Shown here: one piece after another, positions 1-9,568 of the stretch
Position numbering within the stretch: the first letter of the stretch is position 1
How the letters are laid out: each line of letters starts with the position of its first letter
Source: Miltoncostaea sp050250915
GTDB lineage: Bacteria; Actinomycetota; Thermoleophilia; Miltoncostaeales; Miltoncostaeaceae
Reading direction: 5' to 3'
NCBI GenBank assembly: GCA_050250915.1
Contig: JBFWNT010000009.1
Span: 1 to 64,000 of the forward strand
Length of the DNA stretch: 64,000 nucleotides
The notes under the pieces: generated by a model
Database searches by the model: none
The model's input: only the letters and a program-made list of their open reading frames with translations
Told to the model about the DNA's origin: nothing
Position numbers and translations under genes: made by a program

Positions 1-1218
<1,218 letters not shown>

Positions 1219-1381
1219 GTCTCCCCCTTGCTCGCCCGACTCCGGGCCGCAGTCCGGCCGGGGTCCGTCCCGGACCCGCCGGAAGCGCGGCCGTCGCCCC
1301 TGGAATGGCCGTCGCGAGCAGGGCGAAAGCCGTGCGGCGACGTCGGGGGATCCTATCCGGCGCCCGCGGGGGTGGGCAACA

Positions 1382-1594
1382 ATGTCGGCGGTGAACCCCC
1401 CGTCCGGACAGCCCGAACCCGCCGAGGACCCCCGTCTCCGCGCCCGGGCCGACCTCGTGTGGTACCTGCGCCACGCCGACGCCCTCCGCCGCTGGCCCGT
1501 GCTGCCCGAGGACTGGGCCCGCGCCATCGAGGCCCACCGCCTGGGCGAGCGGGAGGGGGATTCAGGTGGATCGGAACGGGGAATTCCGCAATAG
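1382..1594 (+). CDS. Hypothetical small protein, 70 aa
   Basis: No family recognised. An ATG opens a 70-residue reading frame whose middle part is rich in Trp, Arg and Leu (DLVWYLRHADALRRWPVL) and looks like an amphipathic helical protein rather than noise. It fills the only long gap on the left side, between the divergent start of korA and the start of the cyclic-di-GMP gene, and ends 36 bases before the latter. Start choice is weak: there is no clear ribosome site before the ATG. The remaining upstream sequence (1219-1381) should contain the korA promoter, but I see no convincing -35/-10 pair. Conservation in relatives would be the main support needed. Confidence 0.45.
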   Translation: MSAVNPPSGQPEPAEDPRLRARADLVWYLRHADALRRWPVLPEDWARAIEAHRLGEREGDSGGSERGIPQ

Positions 1595-1630
1595 TCGGCA
1601 GTCATTCCTGACCATGGCGGGAAGCAGAAC

Positions 1631-4600
1631 GTGATCGAGCCGGGCGGCGGATCCTCTGCAGCGACGGGCGGTGCCCCGCGGCCGGCGTCGGCCGAGACCG
1701 CGGCGCTCCACCGCGTCGCCACCGCCGTCGCCTCCGGCGCCGCGCCGGCGGAGGTGTTCCGGATCGTCGCCCGGGAGGTCGCCGCCCTCGTCGCCGTCGA
1801 GGCCGGCGTGGTCTGGCGCTTCGACGGCGACGGCGCCGTGGCGGAAGGGTCCTGGGGCGGCGTGGGGACGCCGCGGACGGGCATGCGCGTACCTCTCGAC
1901 GGCGGCGGGCCCGTCGCGCGGGTCCACGACACCGGCGTCCCGGCGCGCGTGCACCTGGACGAGCTCTCCGACGCCGAGCGCGCCGACGTCCACAGCGTCC
2001 GCGGCCGCCTGCGCTGCGGGGTGGCGGCCCCGGTCCGCACGTCGGGCCGGCTGTGGGGCGCGGTGCTGGCGGCGTCGGTGGACGCCCCGGGCCTGCCGCG
2101 CGACGCCGAGGAGCGCCTGGCCACCTTCGCCGAGCTCGTGGCGCTCGCGGTGGCCAACGCCGAGGACCGCCGCGCCATCGAGCGGCGCATCGAGGAGCAG
2201 ACGGCGCTGCGGCGGGTGGCGACCGCGATCGCGGCCGGCACGCCCGCCGTCCAGATGCTCGCGCTCATCTGCGAGGAGGCCGCCCGGCTCACCGGGTGCC
2301 AGCTCGCGTCGGTCGTGCGCCTGCGCGAGGAGGCGACCGGCGAGGTGGTCGCCCGATGGGCGGCGCCGGGGATGCCGGCCCCCGGCGAGGGCCGCGTGAT
2401 GCGGCTCGACGAGTACGGCTCCCCCACCGCCATCCAGGATTCGCGCGCCACGCGGCTGCTGCCGCGCCCGGGCGGCGACGACCTGCTGAGCGCCTTCCGC
2501 GAGGGCCTGGCCGCGCCGATCGCGGTCGACGGCCGGCCGTGGGGCAGCCTCGTGATCCTGAGCGCCGAGGCGGCGGTGGACGCGGACGCGGAGCGGGCCC
2601 TGCTCGACTTCGCCCACCTGGCGCGCCTGGCGGTCAGCGACGACGAGCAGCGGCGGCGCATCGCCGAGTACGCCGCCGAGCAGGCCGCGTTGCGGCGGGC
2701 GGCCACGCTGTCGGCGTCGGGCGCCGAGCCCGAGGAGGTCCTGGCGCTGGTGTGCCAGGAGGCCGCGCAGCTGCTGGCGGTCGCGTCGGCCGCCGTCGTG
2801 CGACTGGGCGACGGGCGCCACTCCGAGGTGGTCGCGTCGTGGCGCGAGGACGAGCAGGCCGTCGACCCCGCCCGCGCGTGGGTGGCCGGCGGCGGCGAGG
2901 TGGCGTCGTCGCCGATCGTGCTGGGCGGCGAGGTGTGGGGCGTGCTGGTGGCGGCCAACGACGGCCGCCCGCCGATGCGCCCCGGCACGGGCGACCGGCT
3001 CCGCGCCCTCGCCGAGCTGGCGGGCGTGGCGGTGGCCACCGCCGAGGCGCGGCGACGGTCGCTGGAGGACGCCGCGGCGGCGGTCGCGGCGGGCGGCCTG
3101 GACATGGCGGCGACGCTCGACGCGATCACCACCGCCGCGCAGCGGGCCCTGGGCGCCGACCGCGCCACCGTGATCGTCCTGCCCGACGGCCCGGGCGACC
3201 CGGTGCTGCACACCACCGAGCAGGACCCGGTGCTGCGCGGCGTGCTCGAGTCGGAGAAGAGCGGGCCCGACGCCCGCGAGGCGCTCGACGCGGTGCTGGC
3301 GGCCCCCGAGCGGGTGCTGGTGCGCGAGCACCTCCAGGGCGCGCCGGAGGTGCGCCTGGGGCGCATCTCGGGCCTACGCGCCTTCATCGCCGCCCGGTTG
3401 GAGCACCCGTCCGTGGGTGAGGGGGTGCTGGGCGCCCTGTTCGTCGGCTTCCGCACCAGCCGCCGCTTCACCGCCCGCGAGCGGGCCGCCGTGCGCAGCC
3501 TCATGAGCATCGCCGACCTGGCCCTCGCCAACGCCCGCCTCCACGCCCGGACCCTCGTGACCCTGGCCGAGGCCGAGCAGCGCGCCGCCAGCGACCCGCT
3601 GACCGGGCTGGCCAACCACCGCGCCTTCCACGAGCGGCTGCGCGACGAGGTGGAGCGCGCCCGCCGCCACAAGCGGCCGCTGGCGCTGGCCCTGATCGAC
3701 CTCGATCACTTCAAGGACGTGAACGACCGCCACGGACACCAGGTGGGCGACGAGGTGCTGCGCGAGACGGCGGCGCGGCTCCTGCGGGGGTCCCGGCCGG
3801 AGGATCTGGTGGCCCGCATCGGCGGCGAGGAGTTCGCGTGGCTGCTGCCCGAGAGCGACGCCCTGGACGCCTGGAAGGCCGCCGAGCGCGCCCGCGACGC
3901 GGTGGCGGGCGAGGCCTTCGCGGGCGACATCCCCTGCACCGTCTCCATCGGCATCGCCGAGCTGTCGCAGGCGACGGACGCCGGCGACCTGGTGCGCCTG
4001 GCCGACGGCGCCCTCTACTGGGCGAAGGGCAACGGCCGCAACGTGTCGTTCTGCTACTCGCCCGAGGTGGTGGAGGTGCTGTCGGCCGAGGAGCGCGCCC
4101 AGAGCCTGGAGCGCTCGCAGGCCCTCAACGCGATCCGGGCCCTGGCGCGGGCCGTGGACGCGCGCGACCCCTCCACCCGCCGCCACTCGGAGCGCGTCGC
4201 CGACCTTGCGGTGCGGATCGCCGCGGAGATGGGCTGGACCGCCGACCGCCAGGCGCTGCTGCGCGAGGCGGGCCTGGTGCACGACGTCGGGAAGATCGGC
4301 GTGTCGGACGCCGTCCTGTTCAAGCCGTCGCGGCTCACGGACGCGGAGATCGCCCACATCCAGGAGCACTCGACCCTGGGCGCGCAGATCGTGGCCGACG
4401 TGCTCACGCCCGAGCAGGTCGGGTGGGTGAAGTCGCTGCACGAGCGGGTCGACGGGCGCGGCTACCCGGAGGGCATCCGCGGCGACCGGATCCCCGACGG
4501 TGCGCGGGTGCTGGCCGTGGCCGACGCGTGGGACGCGATGACGAGCGCCCGCCCCTACACCGCCCCGCTGGCGCCGGAGAAGGCCGCCGAGGAGTGCCGC

Positions 4601-4702
4601 CGCGAGGCCGGCCGCCAGTTCGACGCCGAGGTGGTCGCCGCGCTCGAGCGGGTGCGGGCCACGGGCGGCCTCGACGACGGGGGTTCCGCCACCGCGCGGT
4701 AG
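1631..4702 (+). CDS. Multi-GAF sensor with GGDEF and HD-GYP domains (cyclic-di-GMP turnover)
   Basis: A 1023-residue cytosolic signalling protein. Four GAF-like sensor modules occupy about residues 15-175, 185-345, 350-475 and 480-645. A GGDEF domain follows (about 650-815) with the active-site form GGEEF at 731-735 and an RxxD inhibitory-site motif (RPED, 722-725) exactly five residues before it. The C-terminal HD-GYP domain (about 830-1005) keeps HD at 884-885 and GYP at 944-946. By family knowledge GGDEF makes and HD-GYP degrades cyclic-di-GMP, so both activities may be present with product inhibition of synthesis; whether both are active cannot be told here. No membrane segment is visible, so it senses intracellular ligands. 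The GTG start follows a GGAAG stretch; an ATG 17 bases upstream is out of frame and ends at once. Confidence 0.9.
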   Translation: MIEPGGGSSAATGGAPRPASAETAALHRVATAVASGAAPAEVFRIVAREVAALVAVEAGVVWRFDGDGAVAEGSWGGVGTPRTGMRVPLDGGGPVARVHDTGVPARVHLDELSDAERADVHSVRGRLRCGVAAPVRTSGRLWGAVLAASVDAPGLPRDAEERLATFAELVALAVANAEDRRAIERRIEEQTALRRVATAIAAGTPAVQMLALICEEAARLTGCQLASVVRLREEATGEVVARWAAPGMPAPGEGRVMRLDEYGSPTAIQDSRATRLLPRPGGDDLLSAFREGLAAPIAVDGRPWGSLVILSAEAAVDADAERALLDFAHLARLAVSDDEQRRRIAEYAAEQAALRRAATLSASGAEPEEVLALVCQEAAQLLAVASAAVVRLGDGRHSEVVASWREDEQAVDPARAWVAGGGEVASSPIVLGGEVWGVLVAANDGRPPMRPGTGDRLRALAELAGVAVATAEARRRSLEDAAAAVAAGGLDMAATLDAITTAAQRALGADRATVIVLPDGPGDPVLHTTEQDPVLRGVLESEKSGPDAREALDAVLAAPERVLVREHLQGAPEVRLGRISGLRAFIAARLEHPSVGEGVLGALFVGFRTSRRFTARERAAVRSLMSIADLALANARLHARTLVTLAEAEQRAASDPLTGLANHRAFHERLRDEVERARRHKRPLALALIDLDHFKDVNDRHGHQVGDEVLRETAARLLRGSRPEDLVARIGGEEFAWLLPESDALDAWKAAERARDAVAGEAFAGDIPCTVSIGIAELSQATDAGDLVRLADGALYWAKGNGRNVSFCYSPEVVEVLSAEERAQSLERSQALNAIRALARAVDARDPSTRRHSERVADLAVRIAAEMGWTADRQALLREAGLVHDVGKIGVSDAVLFKPSRLTDAEIAHIQEHSTLGAQIVADVLTPEQVGWVKSLHERVDGRGYPEGIRGDRIPDGARVLAVADAWDAMTSARPYTAPLAPEKAAEECRREAGRQFDAEVVAALERVRATGGLDDGGSATAR

Positions 4703-4777
4703 GCCCGCGGGAGCGGCGCCTCCTGACCGGCCCCACGTCCGAGCATCAGGACGACACCCGGGGACTAGCCTCCCGTC

Positions 4778-5353
4778 ATGGACCACCGGGACGCGATCCA
4801 CTTCCCCACCGTCGCCGACTGGCGGGCGTGGCTGGAGGGTCACCACGCCACCGCCGGCGAGGTGTGGGTTCTGACCCACAAGAAGCACACGGGCGTTCCG
4901 TCGGTGGCGTGGGCCGACGCCGTGGAGGAGGCGTTGCGCTTCGGATGGATCGACGGGCTGGTGCGGCGGGTGGACGAGGACCGCTTCGTCCAGCGCTGGA
5001 CGCCCCGGCGGCCGACGAGCAAGTGGTCGAAGGTCAACGTCGCCACGGCCGAGCGCCTGATCGCCGACGGGCGGATGACGCCCGCCGGCCTGGAGACGGT
5101 GCGGATCGCGAAGGAGCGGGGCGCCTGGGAGACGGCCTACACCGCGCTCAAGGCCCTGCGGCCGCAGCCCGCGCTGCGCGCCGCCCTGAAGGCCGATCCG
5201 GACGCGAGGACCCGCTGGGAGCGGACCTCCACCACCTGGACCAACCGTATCGTCGAGTGGGTCGGGGCCGCGGACTCCGAGGAGGACGCCGCGGCGCGCA
5301 TCGCCGCCACCGTCGCGGCGCTCCGCGAGGGCCGGCGGCCCGACATGGGCTGA
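4778..5353 (+). CDS. YdeI/OmpD-associated family protein
   Basis: A 191-residue soluble protein of the YdeI (bacteriocin-protection-like) family. The N-terminal half carries the family pattern seen here as WLEGHH..AGEVWVLTHKKHTG and EEALRFGWIDGLVRRVDEDRF, followed by the basic FVQRWTPRRPTSKWSKVN segment, and a C-terminal helical region ending in RRPDMG. The length is normal for the family. Its biochemical role is not established; the family name comes from a weak link to bacteriocin resistance. It stands alone, 75 bases after the GGDEF/HD-GYP gene and convergent with the fmdB-like gene, with no operon partner. Confidence 0.85.
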   Translation: MDHRDAIHFPTVADWRAWLEGHHATAGEVWVLTHKKHTGVPSVAWADAVEEALRFGWIDGLVRRVDEDRFVQRWTPRRPTSKWSKVNVATAERLIADGRMTPAGLETVRIAKERGAWETAYTALKALRPQPALRAALKADPDARTRWERTSTTWTNRIVEWVGAADSEEDAAARIAATVAALREGRRPDMG

Positions 5354-5372
5354 GCCGGGCCCGCGACGCCGG

Positions 5373-5645
5373 TCAGTGCGGGGGGAAGCCTCCGCGCATC
5401 GGCGCGGTCATCGGCGGCATCATCCCGCCACCGGGCGGGCCGCCGCGCCCCGGCGGGGCGGGGATCGGCGTCATACCGCCGGGTCCGCTCCGGTCGAGCG
5501 TGATGGGCGTGGTGAGGGGCGCGGAGAAGATGCGCGGGGCGTCCTCGCCGCACTCCGGACAGGGGGCGTCGGACGGCGCGGTGCCGAGCGGCAGGGTCAG
5601 CTCGAACACGCCGTCGCGCTCGCAGCGGTAGTCATAGGCGGCCAT
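5373..5645 (-). CDS. FmdB-type zinc-ribbon protein
   Basis: A 90-residue protein whose N-terminus has the FmdB form AYDYRCERDG...F and a second metal-binding pair CPECG, giving one Cys in the first strand and a CxxC knuckle about 25 residues later. The rest is a Gly/Pro/Met-rich low-complexity tail. FmdB-like proteins are called putative regulators from an old link to formamidase genes in Methylophilus; their real function is unknown. It is convergent with the ydeI-like gene and lies 9 bases downstream of the flavin monooxygenase gene on the same strand, so the two may be cotranscribed. The ATG start gives the standard FmdB N-terminus. Confidence 0.75.
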   Translation of the reverse strand: MAAYDYRCERDGVFELTLPLGTAPSDAPCPECGEDAPRIFSAPLTTPITLDRSGPGGMTPIPAPPGRGGPPGGGMMPPMTAPMRGGFPPH

Positions 5646-5654
5646 GGGCGCAGC

Positions 5655-6680
5655 CTACCCGACCGGTGGCCAGCGCTCCTCGGGCGGGCGTTCGACGTTG
5701 GGCACGCTCATCCGCCCGGCGGCCGGGTCGGCGGCCTCGTAGGGGCGGATGACGGGCGCCCGCCACGTCTCGTAGAGGGCGCATGCGGCGTCCGGGTCGG
5801 CGGGGTTGCCGGCGATCGCGCGCGCCAGCGCGTGCGCGTCGCCCAGGCCCAGGCCGGCGCCCACGCCGGTCTCGGGCCCGAAGAAGTGGGCGGCGTCGCC
5901 GATCAGCACCACGCCCGGCGCCCACCAGCGGGCCGCCCGCAGCACGGCCGGCTCCTGGTAGAGCAGCTGTTCGGTGGAGGTGACGCCCTCCAGCGCCTCG
6001 GCCGCCTCCGGCATGAGCGCGGCGAACGACGCGCGGAAGGCCTCGACGCCCGGCGCCATCGCCGCCTCGCGGCCCACCCGGTCGATGGTGCGCCACCCGG
6101 CGGAGCCCTCGGGCCAGCCCATCAGCCCCATCTGGCCGCCGTCGGAGAGGTACCGCATCCCGAAGGAGCGGTCGTCCATCACGACCGGGCTCATCCACGT
6201 GAGCGTCGCGTCGGCAAGCGCCTGGACCTCCGCCTCCAGTCCCGCCATGGCCCGCACCGGCGAGCGCACGCCGTCGCAGGCGACCACCAGGTCGGCGGCG
6301 ATCTCCCGCTCCCCGTCCGGCCCGTCGGCGACCACGCCGGTCACCCGGCCGTCCCCGTCGCGGAGCAGGCCGGTCACCGAGCGCTCGTGTTCGACCGGCA
6401 CCCCCTCGCCGATCGCGGCGAGCAGCTTGCCCACCTCGATGCACACCGCCACGGGCGCCCCGTCGGACCCGGGGGCGATGTCGCGGCCGCCGGCGCGCAC
6501 GGCCTCCAGCAGCCCCAGCTCCTCGAGCGTCGGGAACCCCTGGAAGCCCAGCAGGAACGGCCGCTTCTGGTAGACGCCCGCCGGCATCCGCTCCAGCACC
6601 AGGGGCTCCTCGCCGTACGAGCGCAGCAGCCGGGCCAGCGTGAGCCCCACCATCCCGCCCCCGGCGATCACCGTCCGCAT
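5655..6680 (-). CDS. FAD-dependent monooxygenase (PHBH fold)
   Basis: A 341-residue soluble flavoprotein of the p-hydroxybenzoate hydroxylase superfamily. It has the dinucleotide-binding start VIAGGGMVGLTLARLL, the ACDGVRSPVR DG-motif in the middle and the second FAD signature VLIGDAAHFFGPETGVGAGLG near residue 280. By family knowledge it would use NAD(P)H and oxygen to hydroxylate or epoxidise an organic substrate; the substrate cannot be inferred. The ATG at 6678-6680 places the Gly-rich loop right at the N-terminus as usual; longer in-frame extensions upstream look like non-coding sequence. It is divergent from the HipA-like gene. Confidence 0.88.
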   Translation of the reverse strand: MRTVIAGGGMVGLTLARLLRSYGEEPLVLERMPAGVYQKRPFLLGFQGFPTLEELGLLEAVRAGGRDIAPGSDGAPVAVCIEVGKLLAAIGEGVPVEHERSVTGLLRDGDGRVTGVVADGPDGEREIAADLVVACDGVRSPVRAMAGLEAEVQALADATLTWMSPVVMDDRSFGMRYLSDGGQMGLMGWPEGSAGWRTIDRVGREAAMAPGVEAFRASFAALMPEAAEALEGVTSTEQLLYQEPAVLRAARWWAPGVVLIGDAAHFFGPETGVGAGLGLGDAHALARAIAGNPADPDAACALYETWRAPVIRPYEAADPAAGRMSVPNVERPPEERWPPVG

Positions 6681-6711
6681 GGTGCCGAGGGTACCCCGAT
6701 AGGGTCGCGGA

Positions 6712-7509
6712 ATGACCGCCGCCACGGAGACCGGGCCCGCGACGGTCCGCGCCACCCGGTACGTGTCGCCGTTCCGGGAGGGCGGGTCGCTGCCCGGGCT
6801 GGTGGAGGCCGACGACGACGGCCTGTACGTCCTCAAGTTCCGCGGCGCCGGCCAGGGGCCGCGGGCGCTGGTGGCCGAGCTGCTGGGCGGCGAGCTGGCG
6901 CGGGCGGCCGGGCTGCCGGTGCCCGTCATCGCGTTCGTGACCGTGGAGCCGGAGCTGGGCGCCGCCGAGCCGGACGCCGAGATCCGCGACCTGCTGAAGG
7001 CCAGCCCGGGCCTGAACCTGGGGCTCGACTTCCTGCCGGGCGCACTGGCCTACGAGCCGGCGGCGGGCACGGACGTCGACCCGGAGACGGCGGCGGAGGT
7101 GGTGTGGCTCGACAGCCTGCTCCAGAACGTGGACCGCACCGCCAACAACCCCAACCTGCTGGTGTGGCACGGGAGCGTGTGGCTCATCGACCACGGCGCG
7201 GCGCTCTACGCCCACCACGGCGACCCGCTGCTGCGCGACGCGTGGTCGCGTCCGTTCCCCCAGATCGCCGAGCACGTGCTGCTGCCCGGCGCCGCGCCCA
7301 TCGGGCCGGCGGGTGCGCGGCTGGCCGCCCGGCTGGACGACGGCGTCATCGCGCGGGCCGTCGGCGCGCTGCCCGACCTGTGGCTGGAGGACACGTCCGA
7401 CGTCGCCGGGCCCGGGGCGCGCCGGGCGGCGTACGCGGAGCACCTGCGGCGGCGGCGCGACCGCCACGCCGCGCTGGCGGAGGAGGCCGAGGGTGCCCGC
7501 CGCCCGTAG
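6712..7509 (+). CDS. HipA-like kinase family protein (HipA_2 type)
   Basis: A 265-residue protein resembling the HipA_2 group. The N-terminal half has the ATP-anchoring pattern LYVLKFRGAGQGPRALVAELL and the C-terminal half a catalytic-looking stretch LDSLLQNVDRTANNPNLL followed by WLIDHGAAL. Family knowledge: HipA-fold proteins are Ser/Thr kinases, and classical HipA is a toxin; this short type is not proven to be one. The downstream gene overlaps its end by 17 bases and encodes DUF3037, a partner found beside HipA_2 genes in many genomes, which supports a two-gene unit. No HipB-like antitoxin gene is present. Confidence 0.75.
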   Translation: MTAATETGPATVRATRYVSPFREGGSLPGLVEADDDGLYVLKFRGAGQGPRALVAELLGGELARAAGLPVPVIAFVTVEPELGAAEPDAEIRDLLKASPGLNLGLDFLPGALAYEPAAGTDVDPETAAEVVWLDSLLQNVDRTANNPNLLVWHGSVWLIDHGAALYAHHGDPLLRDAWSRPFPQIAEHVLLPGAAPIGPAGARLAARLDDGVIARAVGALPDLWLEDTSDVAGPGARRAAYAEHLRRRRDRHAALAEEAEGARRP

Positions 7510-7891
7510 CCCCTTCCAGTACGCGATCCTGCGGGCGGTGCCCGACGCCGAGCGCGGCGAGTGCCTCAACGTCGGCGTGGTGCTGTTCGCCCGCACGCGG
7601 GAGTACCTGGGGCTGCGGACCGGGCTCGACCGCGACCGCCTGCGCGCGCTGGCCCCGGCGACCGACCCGGAGCCGATCGCCGCGCACCTGGAGGGGCTGG
7701 AGCGGATCGCGGCGGGCGACCCCGACGCCGGGCCCATCGCGCGGATGCCCGTGCACGCCCGGTTCCACTGGCTGGTGGCGCCCGCCAGCACGGTGGTGCG
7801 GCCGTCCGCGGTCCACACCGGCCTGTGCGACGACCCGGAGGCCACCCTGGCGCGCCTGCTCGCGCGGCTGGTGGCGCCCGCGGGGTCGTGA
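7493..7891 (+). CDS. DUF3037 family protein
   Basis: A 132-residue protein matching DUF3037: it begins SPFQYAILRAVPDAERGECLNVGVVLFA, with the diagnostic GE..NVGVVLF pattern, and ends with a helical repeat-free tail. Function unknown. The GTG start overlaps the last 17 bases of the HipA-like kinase gene, and its own stop overlaps the GTG of the following cupin gene (GTGA), so all three are probably translated from one message. The pairing with HipA_2 suggests it modulates or is a substrate of that kinase, but this is inference from gene order only. Confidence 0.75.
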   Translation: MPAARSPFQYAILRAVPDAERGECLNVGVVLFARTREYLGLRTGLDRDRLRALAPATDPEPIAAHLEGLERIAAGDPDAGPIARMPVHARFHWLVAPASTVVRPSAVHTGLCDDPEATLARLLARLVAPAGS

Positions 7892-8301
7892 GCGCCGTGC
7901 CGTTCACCCACCGGAACCTGAAGCGGGACCTGGAGGACGTCGGCGCGAGGTTCGACGGCCCGCCGGGCCTGGAGTTCCACATGGCCACCGACGCGCTCGA
8001 GCTCGAGGAGTCCGGCCTGAGCCACCAGCGCATCCCGCCGGGCGAGCGCTTCCCGTACGGCCACACCCACCGCACGCAGGAGGAGGTGTACGTGGTCGCG
8101 CGAGGGAGCGGGCGGATGAAGCTGGACGACGAGATCGTCGACCTGGTCCTGTGGGACGCGGTGCGCGTCCCGCCCGGGACGTGGCGCGGCTACGAGGCCG
8201 GGCCGGACGGCCTCGAGATCCTGGTGATCGGCGCGCCCAGCCTCGGCGACGGCCGGCGCGAGGACGTGGAGGGACGGCGGGACTGGTGGTCCGGCGAGTA
8301 G
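7888..8301 (+). CDS. Cupin domain protein
   Basis: A 137-residue single-cupin protein. The two cupin motifs are visible as PYGHTHRTQEEVYVVARGSGRM (His, His and Glu placed as metal ligands) and a later VPPGTWRGYEAG segment in which the usual second-motif His is not obvious. Cupins of this size are metal-binding enzymes or binding proteins with very varied substrates, so the role is open. The GTG start overlaps the stop of the DUF3037 gene by four bases. Ends with DWWSGE ten bases before the next small gene. Confidence 0.75.
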   Translation: MSAVPFTHRNLKRDLEDVGARFDGPPGLEFHMATDALELEESGLSHQRIPPGERFPYGHTHRTQEEVYVVARGSGRMKLDDEIVDLVLWDAVRVPPGTWRGYEAGPDGLEILVIGAPSLGDGRREDVEGRRDWWSGE

Positions 8302-8310
8302 GCTGCGGCC

Positions 8311-8493
8311 ATGAGCACCGAGGCAACCCCACAGGACCCGCCCGCCTGCGAGCGCTGCGGCACCCGCACGTACGCGACCAAGCGGAAGATGCGGATGCAC
8401 CAGATCCACGGAGGCCAGGCGTACCCGCAGGACTCCGTCGTGCCGGTCTGGCGCTGCCCGTCCTGCGGTCGCGAGACACCGCGCGAGGCCTGA
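8311..8493 (+). CDS. Small double-CxxC zinc-ribbon-like protein, 60 aa
   Basis: A 60-residue protein with two CxxC knuckles, CERCG near residue 13 and CPSCG near residue 50, separated by a basic stretch (TKRKMRMHQIHGG). The spacing fits one zinc ribbon. No named family was recognised; such proteins are often nucleic-acid binding or act as small adaptors. It follows the cupin gene by nine bases and precedes the LLM gene by 19 bases on the same strand, so it may be part of the same transcript. Confidence 0.65.
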   Translation: MSTEATPQDPPACERCGTRTYATKRKMRMHQIHGGQAYPQDSVVPVWRCPSCGRETPREA

Positions 8494-8512
8494 CCCTCCC
8501 GGACGGCCCCTG

Positions 8513-9568
8513 ATGGAGCTCGGTGTCTACACGTTCGCCGAGCGGACGCCCGATCCGGCGACGGGCGAGACCATCGGCTTCGGGCCGCGGCTGCGGAACC
8601 TCATCGACGAGATCCGCCTGGCGGACACGGTGGGCCTCGACGTCTTCGGGGTCGGCGAGCACCACCGCGCCGACTTCTCGGTGTCGGCCCCCGCCGTGGT
8701 GCTCGGCGGGGCGGCGACGGTCACGGAGCGGATCCGCCTGACCAGCGCGGTCAGCGTGCTGAGCTCCGACGACCCGGTCCGGGTGTTCCAGGACTTCGCG
8801 ACGGTCGACCTGCTGTCGGGCGGCCGCGCCGAGATCATGGCCGGGCGCGGGTCGTTCATCGAGTCGTTCCCGCTCTTCGGCTACGACCTGCGCGCCTACG
8901 ACGAGCTGTTCGCCGAGAAGCTGGAGCTGCTGCTCCGGGTGCGCGAGCAGGAGCTGCTGCGCTGGGAGGGCGGCGACCATACGCCGCCGGTGGACGGACG
9001 CGGCGTGTACCCCCGCCCCGAGCAGGACCCGCTGCCGGTGTGGATCGCCGTGGGCGGCACGCCGCAGTCGGTGGCACGCGCCGGCGCGCTCCACCTGCCG
9101 CTGGCGATCGCGATCATCGGCGGCCAGCCGGCCCGGTTCCGCTCGCTGGTGGAGCTCCACCGCGAGGCCGCGCGCGCCACCGGCCACCCCGACCCGGAGT
9201 CGATCCCGATCGGCATCAACGTCCACGGGTTCGTCGCCGAGACGGGCGACGAGGCGGCCGACCTCTTCTACCCCCCGTTCGCGCACACGATGACCCAGAT
9301 CGGACGGGAGCGCGGCTGGTCGGCCATGACCCGGCCGGCCTACGAGGCGATGCGCGGCCCCCAGGGCGCGCTGGCCGTCGGCTCGCCCGACGAGGTCGCG
9401 GAGAAGATCCTCCACTGGCACCGGATCTTCGGGAACCAGCGGCTCCTGATCCAGATGAGCGTGGGGACGATGCCGCACGACGCGCTGCTGCGATCGATCG
9501 AGCTGTTCGGCACCGAGGTGGCGCCGCGCGTCCGCGCGGAGGTGGCCCGCAGGGCCGAGGCGGCGTGA
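8513..9568 (+). CDS. LLM-class flavin-dependent oxidoreductase
   Basis: A 351-residue bacterial-luciferase-like TIM-barrel enzyme. The family marks seen are the N-terminal LGVYTFAERTPD strand, FGVGEHHRADF, the GRAEIMAGRGSF phosphate-binding region and the late substrate/flavin segment GSPDEVAEKILHWHRIFG. Members use FMN or F420 with oxygen or hydride transfer; cofactor and substrate cannot be deduced. The stop overlaps the GTG of the haloacid dehalogenase gene (GTGA), so the two are translationally coupled. Confidence 0.9.
   Translation: MELGVYTFAERTPDPATGETIGFGPRLRNLIDEIRLADTVGLDVFGVGEHHRADFSVSAPAVVLGGAATVTERIRLTSAVSVLSSDDPVRVFQDFATVDLLSGGRAEIMAGRGSFIESFPLFGYDLRAYDELFAEKLELLLRVREQELLRWEGGDHTPPVDGRGVYPRPEQDPLPVWIAVGGTPQSVARAGALHLPLAIAIIGGQPARFRSLVELHREAARATGHPDPESIPIGINVHGFVAETGDEAADLFYPPFAHTMTQIGRERGWSAMTRPAYEAMRGPQGALAVGSPDEVAEKILHWHRIFGNQRLLIQMSVGTMPHDALLRSIELFGTEVAPRVRAEVARRAEAA

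Noticed and set aside
1219..1630. Second gene on the minus strand at 1181-1537
   Set aside because: It overlaps the korA start and its product is low-complexity; the plus-strand 70-residue frame is the better candidate.
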